This document shows, one piece after another, positions 37,701 through 49,800 of a stretch of 64,000 nt of DNA. The DNA comes from Oreocharis arfaki. Taxonomy: Eukaryota > Chordata > Aves > Passeriformes > Paramythiidae. Each line of letters starts with the position of its first letter. The first letter of the stretch is position 1. The position numbers and the translations under genes are program-made. The stretch is taken from the NCBI GenBank assembly GCA_013398015.1, contig VZRR01002778.1:248001-312000 (forward strand), in the 5' to 3' direction. The notes under the pieces are model-generated. The model made no database searches, was not told the DNA's origin, and saw nothing but the letters and a program-made list of their open reading frames with translations.

Positions 37701-40006
37701 CTTCAGACTGCAGCCGCACTGCACATGTGCAGCACATCTGTGGTTTTTTCCACTCTTTTGACCCTTTCTGCGTCTGCTTATTGGGTCGACTACTCTTCTA
37801 CAATGTTGCAGGCAGTGTCAGTGCCCTCAAGAACATCCCCTGTGTGGTGTATGTGCCTTCAGACTTCGACACACATGGTGAACGCGTGCAGGGTTTCATG
37901 GATTCACAGAAGCTGCCGGAGGACACTGGGCTAAAGAACATCTGGAAATCCCAAGCACACACTTCAAGCTCATCCAAAGCAATCCTGAAGAGGAAAAACT
38001 GCATGGGAGGGCCCAGATGCGTGGCAGTTCTGTCAATGGGGTTTCAGGCTAACACTGGCCATTTTTTAACTTCTAGTTGTTTAAACATGCAGACACACAT
38101 CTACAAAACACAACAGTAAACTTTCTGGTGATAATCAGCTGCCTTATTTGTGGTGCTCCACTCTCAGTACCAAGCCAAAGTTAACAAGGGAAAATATCTC
38201 CATGTACATTATGCTGCAGAGAGATGACAGCTCAAAAATATAGTCTTAGAAAGTAATTGACAGTTTTGCCAGTAACATTTAATTAATGCTCTCACTGAGG
38301 ACCTATTTTCAGCCCCTGGAAATTCTAGGATTTTCAGCTATATGGGTTTTATCCCTTTGATCTTAAGAGTGAAACTTCTCTTTTCCTCTGTGCTTCTTGC
38401 CCAGTAAGCCAAAATTTAAATGAAACTCTTTTTCACTTGTACGGTATAGGAATGAAACTTACTATGTCCATGTGCCAACAAATACTGTGATAGTTATCTG
38501 TAATACGGATTCTTGCAACTCCACTGCCTAGTATCTCAAGCTGAAGGAGAATAAGTAGGAACATCTAGTTCAGGAAAGAAGCATAGGTAATTAACTGAAG
38601 TAATTTCAGTTTGAAATCAACTTGTTACAAAGGGCATTCACAACTAAATGAAGGAAAATGGCTTAAAATGTTTTTAAAAAATAGGGAGGTATTTTCTTTT
38701 CAGTCTTGTTAGGCTTTTTTTTTCTTTGGAATAATCATGCTTATGTGTGAAACTTTTGAGATGAACTGATTTTTCGTTTCAGCAGGAAAAATATATTTGG
38801 AATCATAGTATCTGAAGCATATGGAAATGAAGCTTCCCAAGTAGACAGCTGAAAATGGCACGTTCAGAGAGCAACAGAGATCTATAGGACATGGTTAGCT
38901 TCCAGACTCTTGGGAATGTTTCAAGATAATCATTGGAGACCCAAAAGTACCTGTCAGCATTTGCTGAAAGTATGGGATATGAAAGAAACAAAACATTATG
39001 AAACAGCATCCTAAACAACTTATTTCATCGAAGTAAAGATTCATTGTTCTATATTAAGGATATCCTTTTTCCAAAAAGTTCTAGTTTTATGAGACAGAAA
39101 TAAAATAGCAGAAATGTGTTGTGTTCTCTGCAATCAATAGGCTATATCACCACTAAACATGTGTCTAGCACTAAAATTATGCAACAAGATATAAAACAGT
39201 TACTCAAGGTTACTGGCTAAGTACCACACAAAACAGTGAAGGAAGTTCTATATACAGAAATCCATTTGATGCTTAGTAAAATTATGCTGGCAGGAAAAAA
39301 CACTTTGAAATGGCAAGTGAGACTTTGGAGTTTCTTAGTTGAACCTCATCGTCTTCCTTGTCATCCACCCCCTTACTGTTCTTCTCAAACATTCCCTCCT
39401 CTAGTCCTTCCCTAGACCACTGTTAAAGCCTTCAGTTTTACAAGCTTGTTAAAAAACATTTTACACAAATTTCCATCTCGGGACTCACTTTGGTATAACT
39501 TTTAGTATTTACCTAATTCTTTTTCAGTCCTCACAAATTAAAAACAATAAAACCTATCAAACTCATCTAATATTCATGTGAGATAATCTTTCTGTCTTCA
39601 CCTGTATTCAGGTGATTTCAGGTCATACTTTTCTCCTCACTGAACAAAGTCTTAATTTATTTTGATCTCTCCCATAGAAATAAAGATAGTGAGTGTCATC
39701 TCCAGGTTTTATTTGGTTCTGGGATAAAGCTGGGTTCACCAGGGTATTGATAGAGCTGGAAGATACGGTTGCCAACCGCTGTTTGTGTCACAGCTTGGCC
39801 AAGGTCTGCGATCAGAAGGAGTTTGAAGAGTAGCCATGAGTTTAGTGTCTACAGTAGAGTACAGGCTACCCCACCTTTCGCAGGGGAGGTGACCATCATT
39901 TTCTCACAATGACAACAGTATCTTCTAACCCAACTGGAGAAGGCTCTAGCCATATGGATCCACTCAGGTGCCTGAAAAAAGCAGTATCTTGGCACAGCTC
40001 TTTCTC

Positions 40007-40024
40007 AAAAAAAAAAAAAAAAAA
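40007..40024. repeat. A18 tract
   Basis: Pure adenine run. It could be a retroposed tail, but the sequence upstream is not a recognised gene copy. Confidence 0.9.
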
Positions 40025-43000
40025 GAGAAATACTCTAAAAATAGGAGAGAAAAAAACCAAAAGCTGGGATACCCCGCTTCACACCACTTAAAGCACAAAC
40101 CATGGTATTGGAGTCTTTCAGAATAGTGGTGGGTGCTAATTCCATCTTTTAGCTGCCATTTTCCAAGACAGGCAGCAACAATAGCTCCTTCAGTCTACTG
40201 AGTGGCTCCAGCTGAGAGGGGGAAGTGGGGAAAGAGAGCCAGATTCTGGGAACAGCAGGCAAATGAGCCTCTATAAAGGAGTCTGGTGAGGGAATTGGTG
40301 CTTGGCACTGCAAAACAGTCTGGTCATTGTTTCTGCACAGCAAAGGACTTTCAGGAAGTGAATTGATGTTCATGGATTTTATAGCACAATAGCCCTATAT
40401 GCTTCTTCCTACAAATAGATGGAAGTCCTTGGAGGAAAGAATTGTACGGCACTTTTTCTCCCTCCTTTGCTGATTTACATTACAAAAAAGCCCTCAAAAT
40501 TTTAATTCCTACTTGCTATTAGACACTACTACCTCTCACCCGGTTCTTAGCACAGCACAGTTAATGTATCTCTATGTACCCACCTTGCTATTCACAAAGA
40601 ATTTAGAACACAGACTTTCCCTTCAAGGGCTGAGTTCTTAAACATCTTCTTTAAATCCAAAGCTAACTATTTCCAGCGAGAACAGAATTGTGAACATGGC
40701 CTCAAATTCTATCTTTTGTAAAGTTATTCACTTCAGTGGGATTTGCATAAATATATATCCAGCACACCTGTGTCATCACCCTGAGTTAGAGACTAGCAGG
40801 GTACAATGGGCATCAAACACTAAACTTTCAGAACAACTCATGGAAATTTGGACGTTCAAATTGTATTACTGGGATAGACTTTCAGAGCATAATTTGGAGT
40901 TCTTGTTCTTCGTTATAATCATCTAAGCATGACTGTGGACTGACTACTGCCACCAGTCTTGGTCATGTTAAGACTAAATTCTGTACTACACCAAAATATC
41001 TGTTCTGTGGACCTGTACACAAATTGTTTTGGGGTCTCAATCACTAATACTTGATCTTAATTAATTGGTGGTGGTTAAGTGTTAGAAGTCCTACATATCT
41101 ACAGAAAAAAAATTGTAATAAGTATTTAACTGAAAAGAAAATCTTGAACTTATTTGGAGTTTGTATCACTTCATATATGGAGCTGAAAAATGAGTATGAA
41201 TAAAAATACACCTATAAATACAAAAAAGCAATTCAGACCAGGCCGTGCTAACAGAAATATTAGCAATTTTCCTTGAGGTCTCCAAAAGTGAGAAATTAAT
41301 CATCAGAAATTCATTCAGTTTGTCACATTAAAGTATAGAATAAACAATCAAAACAGTTTTTTTAATGTGTAATTTTAACAGATTGGAGAAAGCCTGTGTC
41401 AGAACATGAGATTCTTATTTTGAATTAATTTTAATATCCATATTTATAGAAAAAAGTGTACTGTTCTTCGAAACCCAGCAACTTCAGAATTGTACAATGT
41501 CTTAATTTCCTCTCTTATTAAGCACATACTGCAAAGAGAAAGTCCAAGAGAATGTTCAAGTCTTGAAATTAGTGTGTAGGAGAGTTTTAAACCTTGCATC
41601 TTCCACTTTAGCAAGGATTATTAGGGGCAAAAATGTAGGGAGTGGGACAGGAATTAGGTGTAATTAACACAATAAATAGATTGATTAAGATTCACCTCTT
41701 GTTTCTCTTCTCATTTCAAGTAAGAAATTGAACAACTTTGTGCTGCAAAACAATGCGAGTTGGATAAAAAGCATTGCAGTGCTTTACATATCATCTGCTC
41801 TTCCTTCCCTCACATCACAACACCAGTTTGATAAATCCTGTTTTTCTAGACTATAAAAACGGTTAGAAGCTCCTGTGAAATGTGCTGGACAGTCTCAGCA
41901 CAATATATATTCTAAAAAAATCAGATTTTTTCCAAAATTTTATGCTGAAAAATACGGATAATTGTGTAAAAATCATTGACAAATAGTGTTATATATATCT
42001 TAATTCCAGTGAAAAATCAAAGAAAATTGATTCAATAAGCCAAACCTTCAATAAGACAGAGATCTGAGTTCAAGTCTTCTGCCTGAAAGCTGTTGCTCCT
42101 TCCAACATTTCACTGAATATAATTGACATGGAAATGTCTCTGATCCTTTAGAGACAAGATATAAAGCTTATGTTTGCACAAGTTGTCTAGGCTTCATTTT
42201 ACTAGACAAAACACATCAAGCATATTGTCACTGATCATATCAATCAGCTCAATGACTTATTTCTTTAGAGTATCATCAAACAGCAGGATTGTGCAAACCT
42301 AGGGTAGGATCACGCCTTTGTTTCAGTTTTCTCTTTGTGTCTGCTCATCAGGTTGCAGCACTTTTAGCTAGAAATATATCTCAGCAGTTCCTTAAATGCA
42401 GTTTACAGTCTAGAAGGATTGCAGGCTCACAGAGCAGGTGTAAACAATCTTTCATCCTAAAATTTCCTGAAAGCCTCTTGTCTTCTGAAGGCTGGGAGTC
42501 TTTCATGCTTCCTTCGTCTGCTCTTAGGCTCTACTCCCTGATCTTGCTCTTGATGTACTAGGGAATACTCCAAACTCCTTGTTAGTTTTCACACTTTCAA
42601 AATCCCCAATGCTATAATCCTATTTTTCCTGAACCTGAGCTCTCTTTTCCATCCATCTCCTCCCAGTCCTAAAGACTGCCTTACATAGCTTTAGTCTTAC
42701 CAATTACTATTTTCCTTTCCAAGCCTCCAGTCCTAGGAGGCCTCCAAACCCTTCACCTATTCCCCTTCTGCTTTTGCACTTTTCTTTGGGGATGGCTACT
42801 ATTTCTCCATTATTTTCTAGCATGATCAGTAAGTTTCTCTGTCTAGAACAGTAAGTGAAAAATCAACAAAAGAACACAGAGTTGAGATCTTATAATAAGA
42901 TAACAAAACCAAAAGCCTGTACCAGAGGTTAGAAACTCTCAGGAAAGGGAAGAAAAAAAGTGAAAGTTCTATAGAAAATACTAAGCTCTGAGAGTGTTAA

Positions 43001-43380
43001 GACATGTTTATGATGTATGATGAAAAAAATAATTTGTGAGCTTGAACTTTCAGTGATTTAGCTATTATGTTCCTCTTAATGGACAGAAATCATAAGTTCT
43101 TCTTTCTAAATAGTATTAAGATGTTAAGAATCCTATTAATTGGGCACTTAGAATTCAAAGCATAGGTAAATATTAAATGGTTTTTGAAAATGAAAGAAAG
43201 AGCATTAACTACTACCAGTTTACCTGTTAAATCTTACTCACTTTAATATTAGGAGGAGGAAATTTGCTAGAATAATGGAAAAAGTCCTAAGTATTTTATG
43301 AAGCAGCCCACAGAAATCAGTAATGAATTTCTTTCCTACAGCACACAGTTTGAGCCCTACAGAATGGCTCAAACAGATTA

Positions 43381-43400
43381 GGGGGGGAGGGGCGGGGGGG
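43381..43400 (+). repeat. G-run, predicted G-quadruplex former
   Basis: G7-A-G4-C-G7. With only single-base interruptions it offers at least four GGG tracts, matching the standard quadruplex pattern, and it stands out in AT-rich surroundings. Indel errors are common in such runs, so the exact length may be wrong. Confidence 0.85.
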
Positions 43401-43862
43401 TAAAACACCTCTAATCTACAATTTTTCAGACCACTAGCAATATTCTGTTGTTATTTATATACTAACCATGTTTTGATCATGAGAAAAATCTCCAGAAGAG
43501 CTGCATCATTTTATGGTGTAACTTCTGTAGAATTTAGCAATAGGCCTGCAAAGTTGCTTTTGTAAATTAATGTTAAGGGTTGGTGTAATGTGCAACATAA
43601 AGCAATGACAAAAAATTGTCTTACAGCACTACTTGGAGCTTCCCTTCCCTCAGTCTTCTAGAGTTTCCAATCCAGTACTTTTAGTTTCGTAGAATGTTTC
43701 AGTGTTGACCACAGAACTAGGTTATGTGCCATATTGTAAGTGATAACATTTCTTCCTCCCACTTCTGGTAGTTTAGGGGACAATGTGCTAGCTAGTGCTT
43801 TTCATACTGAATATTTCAGACCTGAAGGTAATACTTCAACTTTAAAGGTAATATTTCAAGCT

Positions 43863-43881
43863 AAAAAAAAAAAAAAAAAAA
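43863..43881. repeat. A19 tract followed by GAA repeats
   Basis: Nineteen As followed by GAAGAAGAAAAC. Low-complexity purine tract. Confidence 0.9.
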
Positions 43882-46800
43882 GAAGAAGAAAACAAAACTC
43901 CGGAGTTGTCTTTGGGGCAAACTATAACCAGTATAAAGCCTTTTGTCCCTTAATAGTCTGAAATATGGTGGGTTAAGGTTGCTTTTTCATGAAACACACT
44001 GCACCCAGCTCTTGGAGAAAGCCACCATACAAAATTCTTGAGAGGATTTGTGGATCAGAAGATGCTGGATATTGATACCTTCATGTGCCTATACTACACA
44101 TAAAGGGGATGATGTGGAGAAGCACACACAGTATCTGTAAGAGCCATCCACACAGCCTGATGATGAGAAAATGACTCCAGTCCCTGCATTTAAAAATCTA
44201 GCACTGACTTCTCTGAAATACATGTGTATGCATACATATATATGCTTTTAAAAAAGTCAACTATTGATTAATTTTCTTAGCAGAGACACAAAGAATTTTT
44301 TTGTGAATAGTGTAAAGCTAGAAAATAGAGTTAGAAACTATTGTTCGAAATTATTTATCAGTATCTACATTAATGGGCTCACAGAGAATCTGAAGAATTA
44401 CACATCAACAGCCTCTCAAAGTAGATATGCACAAATTTGGGCTCAAGTTTGCCAATCAAACTGAGTGCCAAGTTGAATGTTAATTTGGACTCATGACATC
44501 CCTACAAGAAAAAACTTCAATGTACCTTTACAAATTCATACTCCAGCACCGTTCTGACACAGACACCTCAATTTACTTGTATGACACATTCAAATCTTAC
44601 CTGTAGCTCCATGATAGCCACACTGTGCTTTCAGTGCAAGCTCCTTGCCTGCTTTTGTTGCTGGTGTGAGAAACACACGACCGGAAAGCCAAGCTCAGTA
44701 CCATTCTTACACTTCAGGCTGCAACACTGTTTAAAAGGGAGAAGAAAGCAAGACTTCGATCCCTAAGCTTAAAAACGAGAGAAATGTCCTAGTCAAAAAG
44801 CAGCGAAGGTAGAACATCAAGCAGACAATGGTACAACGGCTTTTACAGTCCAAATGCTAGTCAGCTGGACCAAAAGTGATTGTTTGCAGCTGAATCTTGC
44901 TCAGCCTAAACTGCAACATCGAAGGTTCTATCATAGTATGGCAAGAAAGGACTCAGTGCATCTATGCATGGGGGGTTTCTGCATGTTATACCTAAATGCA
45001 GTCCCCACAAACACATTTAAAGGAGACTATGAGGAAATCCAATAAATAAAACCCCAGAATCTTTCTTCCTTATTGCAAATAAGCCTAGTGAATGGCTGCT
45101 GCACTGTCCAGATTTGACTAACACATTCATTGCCCTTGTCAGAAAAACAAAACTACTGTGGTGAAGTTTTGTAAGCCAGGCAGCTGATTAGTTTTATTGC
45201 TTTAGCCTGCATTTGTTTTTCAGCTAATCCTCAAGACACAATGTTTTTTATCTTTGTTTTGTTTTTTACTTTTTTCAAAAGCCTAATTAGTGCTAGTAAT
45301 AGCATAATACCAGTCATACTTAACTACTCATCTCCTGAAAACTTGATGATTTTGTCAGACTAAAGGATGCAGTGTAGCTTATATTCTATACTTGCTCCAG
45401 GCTAATAGTTTCTTCACGGCAAACTCCAAATTTTAAAGAATATTGTCTGATCCACTCAATATTTTTGACTTTCAACACATTCTTAATATTCTTATGATCT
45501 GAATCTTTCTGGCATGCAAACAACACTTATGGTTACACCAGTACTAATTAATAAAAGCATCAGATGGTGAACCTGCCATTTTAGCCAATATGGACACGCT
45601 AAACTGAAAAACACCTATCAGAGAGGAGGTCAGTTTACAGGCACCATTAATCCAAGCTTTATACTCTTTGGAAGCCATGCATCTAGAAAGCCCTAGGGAT
45701 CTTTCATTCAAAGAAAAATTTGGAGAAATAGAGCATGATAGTGCATAATCTCCAGTGTGCATGCATAGTAATAGTCAAGCAAACAGTAGGTGGCCTATTG
45801 AATAGTAACACAGGCACAGATGAACAAAAAAATGTGTCAGAAACTGGGTGCTGTGGTTTCAGCCGGGTGAGTACAGGCTAATACTGCAATGGCTTGCTCA
45901 GCTGGCTTTCTGCAGTTTTAATGATGACTGATCTCCATAGTTAAGAAGCGAAATTCAGCTGAAATATAACACAAGACTGTGTGCAGAGCCCATACGCTGC
46001 TTGTTCAGATTTCTGCTTCCCTTTGATCTTCATGGCCATTTACTGGTAGTACAACCAGCTGATTATAACGATCTTATTTAGACTTTATTAAACTTACTGT
46101 TAGATGACAACTCTAGCAGACACAAGATGCATCCTAGATCTGAGTTTCTTTTTCACTTGGAAAAAGAGGACTTTCAGAACTATGTTGATACCTAGTTAAA
46201 CAGAATCTAGCATCTAAGCTTTACTGAGTTCTTATTGCTGCAGTCATTATTATGAAGCACAAATCTAATGTTACAATTAAAAGCCTATCAACGGATGATC
46301 ACACTCTTTGCCTCCAATGCTTAGAGTATTTCCAGCCAGTGCAGGAAAAATCTACGGATCATTATTATGTCAATCATTCAGAATGTTCTAATACTGACAG
46401 AAAGTCTCTCTCCTTCGGGATATATATTATAGTGCTAATATCAGTGTTTAAGGGTTCTATATACAAGTTTATTTCTGTCCAGATTTCAGCATTACATCCA
46501 CAAATTCTGAAGCACCCTTAGACATTTAGGTATATTATGACAAACATTCAGATAAATCCTTTAGCTCTTATGTCTAAGTATAGCCCTTAGAGGCCTGTTT
46601 AGTTCTATAGATCCATATAAATACGCCTATAAAATAAACATGTTGTGAATTGACCTTTGTGGTACCACCTTTGGGCAATTATAGCAAGACTACTTTTCCA
46701 AGCTATTTTGTTGTATAATTATGTCGTTAAGGGAACAAAGAGGTAAGGAAATCCCACTTAGATGTTAGTGTTTCTCATTTTCCATCTTGCAACATATCTT

Positions 46801-49800
46801 ACGCACACTAAAGACCTCACTTGTTGAGATGTTACTTACAGCTTGACACTCAGAAAAGCTTCTACTTCCACATTAACTTGAATTACGGAACTAAGCATTT
46901 AACACTTTACTAGTAAGGTGGTGACCTTCAGTACAAATGCTTCAGTCCCATGTGGGGAAGAGCAGAGGTGATATCGTCTGTCTGTGCTCAGGTGGCTTCT
47001 CAGGCACTTCTGAGTGCACTGCTCTTTCCATGCAATTTTCCTTGGTCGTGGTGCGTGATTCACTCGTGAATACTTGTCTGAATATATTTCTCTCTAAGTT
47101 ACACCTATGTAGCGTCTTTGAGCTTGCATTTCAAATTTCAGTTCTCAATATTACAATTATATATTTATTAAAACTCTTTTTTTTATGTTCCATATGTTAG
47201 TCTGTTCTTTGATACTGTTATTGTCTGTAATTGGCTGTTTCTGCATGGATTTGGTATAAATATTTACAAATGTTTCTGTAAAATGAAATTGATTTCCAGG
47301 AAATAGAAGAGTTCTTTTTACTCAACACTCTCAAATTTATGCCATTAAAAATCATATTTAATAATAAAAGCAATAAAAAATTAATAATATATGGAAATGC
47401 TTTTCTGTTGTATTTTGAACACTTGGGGATTATATTTAAATGGTCTCAGCAGTGAGATCATGCAACTATAAACAGAAGTTGATAAAGTGTGTTATCTGTA
47501 TTTTAATTGAATGCTAAAAGTATTTTAAAATCATTGAAATCACAGTGCAGTGCTCTATGGAAAGATACAGCAATTGCATCAAAACTTCCCTGCAGAGCTG
47601 TCATGGGAGTTCCATAAAAATATTAATAACTTCACAAATATTTTCTCCAGAAAACTTTTTTAAGCGAAATATTCCAGCAACATGTGATAAAAAATGATTA
47701 TCCATATACTGCAGGAGTAATTTTTCCTTTTTAGGCCTGATTCAGCAGGTAAGTGTCCGTTTTCAGTCTTCCAGCATCTTTAAGGAATTTCACCTAGGTA
47801 AAGAAAACAGTATCATAGATTTACAGTGTAGTTTCTTATTTAATGGCAGCACAACAGTGTTTTGTTTATTTGCTATGTGAGTTTCTGAAATTTAGTCTTA
47901 AGACGTACTTAAGGGGGACTACAAAACATATTCAGGCTACTGCTTGCTGTTTCTTAGAAGCAGCAAGTTTTATTCCACTCTCATCTGATAAGCCAGTTTT
48001 GAAGCGATGATGTTATAGTTCAGCCAATGTAGATTTTGAGACGTGAGCCAGGTTCATGACACGTAAATTATATAACTTAAGATGGAGTGTAACACCCACG
48101 TTGCGATAGAGATATGTCTGTTTCCTGAGTTGTAGAACAGTCTTGTCTTCTGTCAGCGCAACAGCAGCATGATAGGATTTTTTTTATGATTAGTGGCTCT
48201 GTATCATATTTGCTCAGGTTCTAGGTAAAAAATGAAAATCTTCCTAGCTGCAGCCATGCACCTGCATCTTCATAATGAGATTTCAGACGCAATATATCCT
48301 TTCAGGTTGTCCTATATTTACTGGCAAAAAAAGCATCTACAAGGCTAAAGTCTCTTTGCAGTTGCTACTCTCTCCGTTAGGTTGCACAGGTGTAATTGAA
48401 GGTAGGATTTCACACCATTAACAGAATTAACACTACTGTTGAAAATTTATGAGATGGAAACCCCTCCCTAGCCAATTATTCAGCTATTTATGTCAGTCTT
48501 GTCACTGCTGTGTCTCTCTAAGGTTACCAGGTACAGAGAGCAACAATGGTTTATCTTTTCCCTTGAAAAAGTATAATGGAAATCTGGAAGCCCTTGAATA
48601 ACAAGCCTTGGAAGAAGATGTCATTGTTACACAAATGCTTTTTCAATTAAAAGGGTGGAAAACCATGTAAACGAGGCTGTTGAAAGTGTCTAGATTTCAT
48701 GAGCAACAATGTCCAGCTTCACACAGAACTAGTGGAGGACAATTATACACTAATTTTGGAGTGTATAACTGTGCAGTTCATGGCAAGCAAACTACATCTT
48801 TGCTGTTTAAAGCTTGTCCCCATGGATACACATGGAATTCAAATTATGACTGATTATGAATTTATAGCTAAGCATCTATATCCTCTCTTTACCCCATCAA
48901 GATATTCCAGCTTTAGAAAAAGAGTAACTAATTTTTAATGTCTTTTGTGATATGCTGCATGATAAGATTGCAGTAACAGAGGTAATTATTATGGTATTTA
49001 ATCAGACGAAACAGGAAGTACGTACACTAGGAGAATGAGGTGCCTGCAGGCCGGATCTCAGACTTAGACTCACAAAACTCAGTTCTGACACATCCTATTT
49101 CTAGTACTTGCATCTGCAAAAAGGCTTTAGCAGAAAGATTTAAACTCCGAGTTACACCCACCTGGAGCCTGTGGGGATTGCTACCAGTCCATCAGTGATG
49201 CCACACACTGAAGGTGCTCCCTTGGCGTGAGCAGGCAGTCCAAGGGATGTGTGCACTGCATTAGCCAAGTGCCAAACATGGGGTGATTGAGGCCCCAAGT
49301 ACTTGCAACACCATACTCTGACACCCCTTCAGCTTTTACCATGCTGCTCCTACATGAGATTCCTCTAGTGTCTGAGTGTGTGTTTCAGTTTTGGATATTC
49401 ACCCTGTCCTTACACATACCTTCAATGATCTGTTTCGTGTTCACAATTCAAGATTTTTTTTTTTCCGTGATACCTGCATGGTGCAAATGACAAAACCTTT
49501 CAAAACCAAATAATTTGTAGATGCCAGAATCAGTAAAATCTTCAAAATTTGGAAGAATTTATAGGGTTTTCACCTTTTATGGTACTCTTTGGAGAACAAC
49601 TTGCAGGGACTGCTGACCCACCTCCAGGAATCCCGGAAGAAACAAGGGACGACTGCAAATCAGAATGTTGTACAACAGATATCTAGAATAGAAGAAAGTA
49701 AAAAACTTCTTCTATCCTTTCACTGGGAAAAAAAATCTACAGTCAGCAGCAGCACGCAGAACAAATTTTTAATAAGATTATCCTTATTATTGATACAGAA

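Noticed and set aside
45841..45880. GTGCTGTGGTTTCAGCCGGG resembles the edge of a common avian LTR
   Set aside because: Only about 20 bases match and the following DNA does not continue the LTR, so it may be chance.
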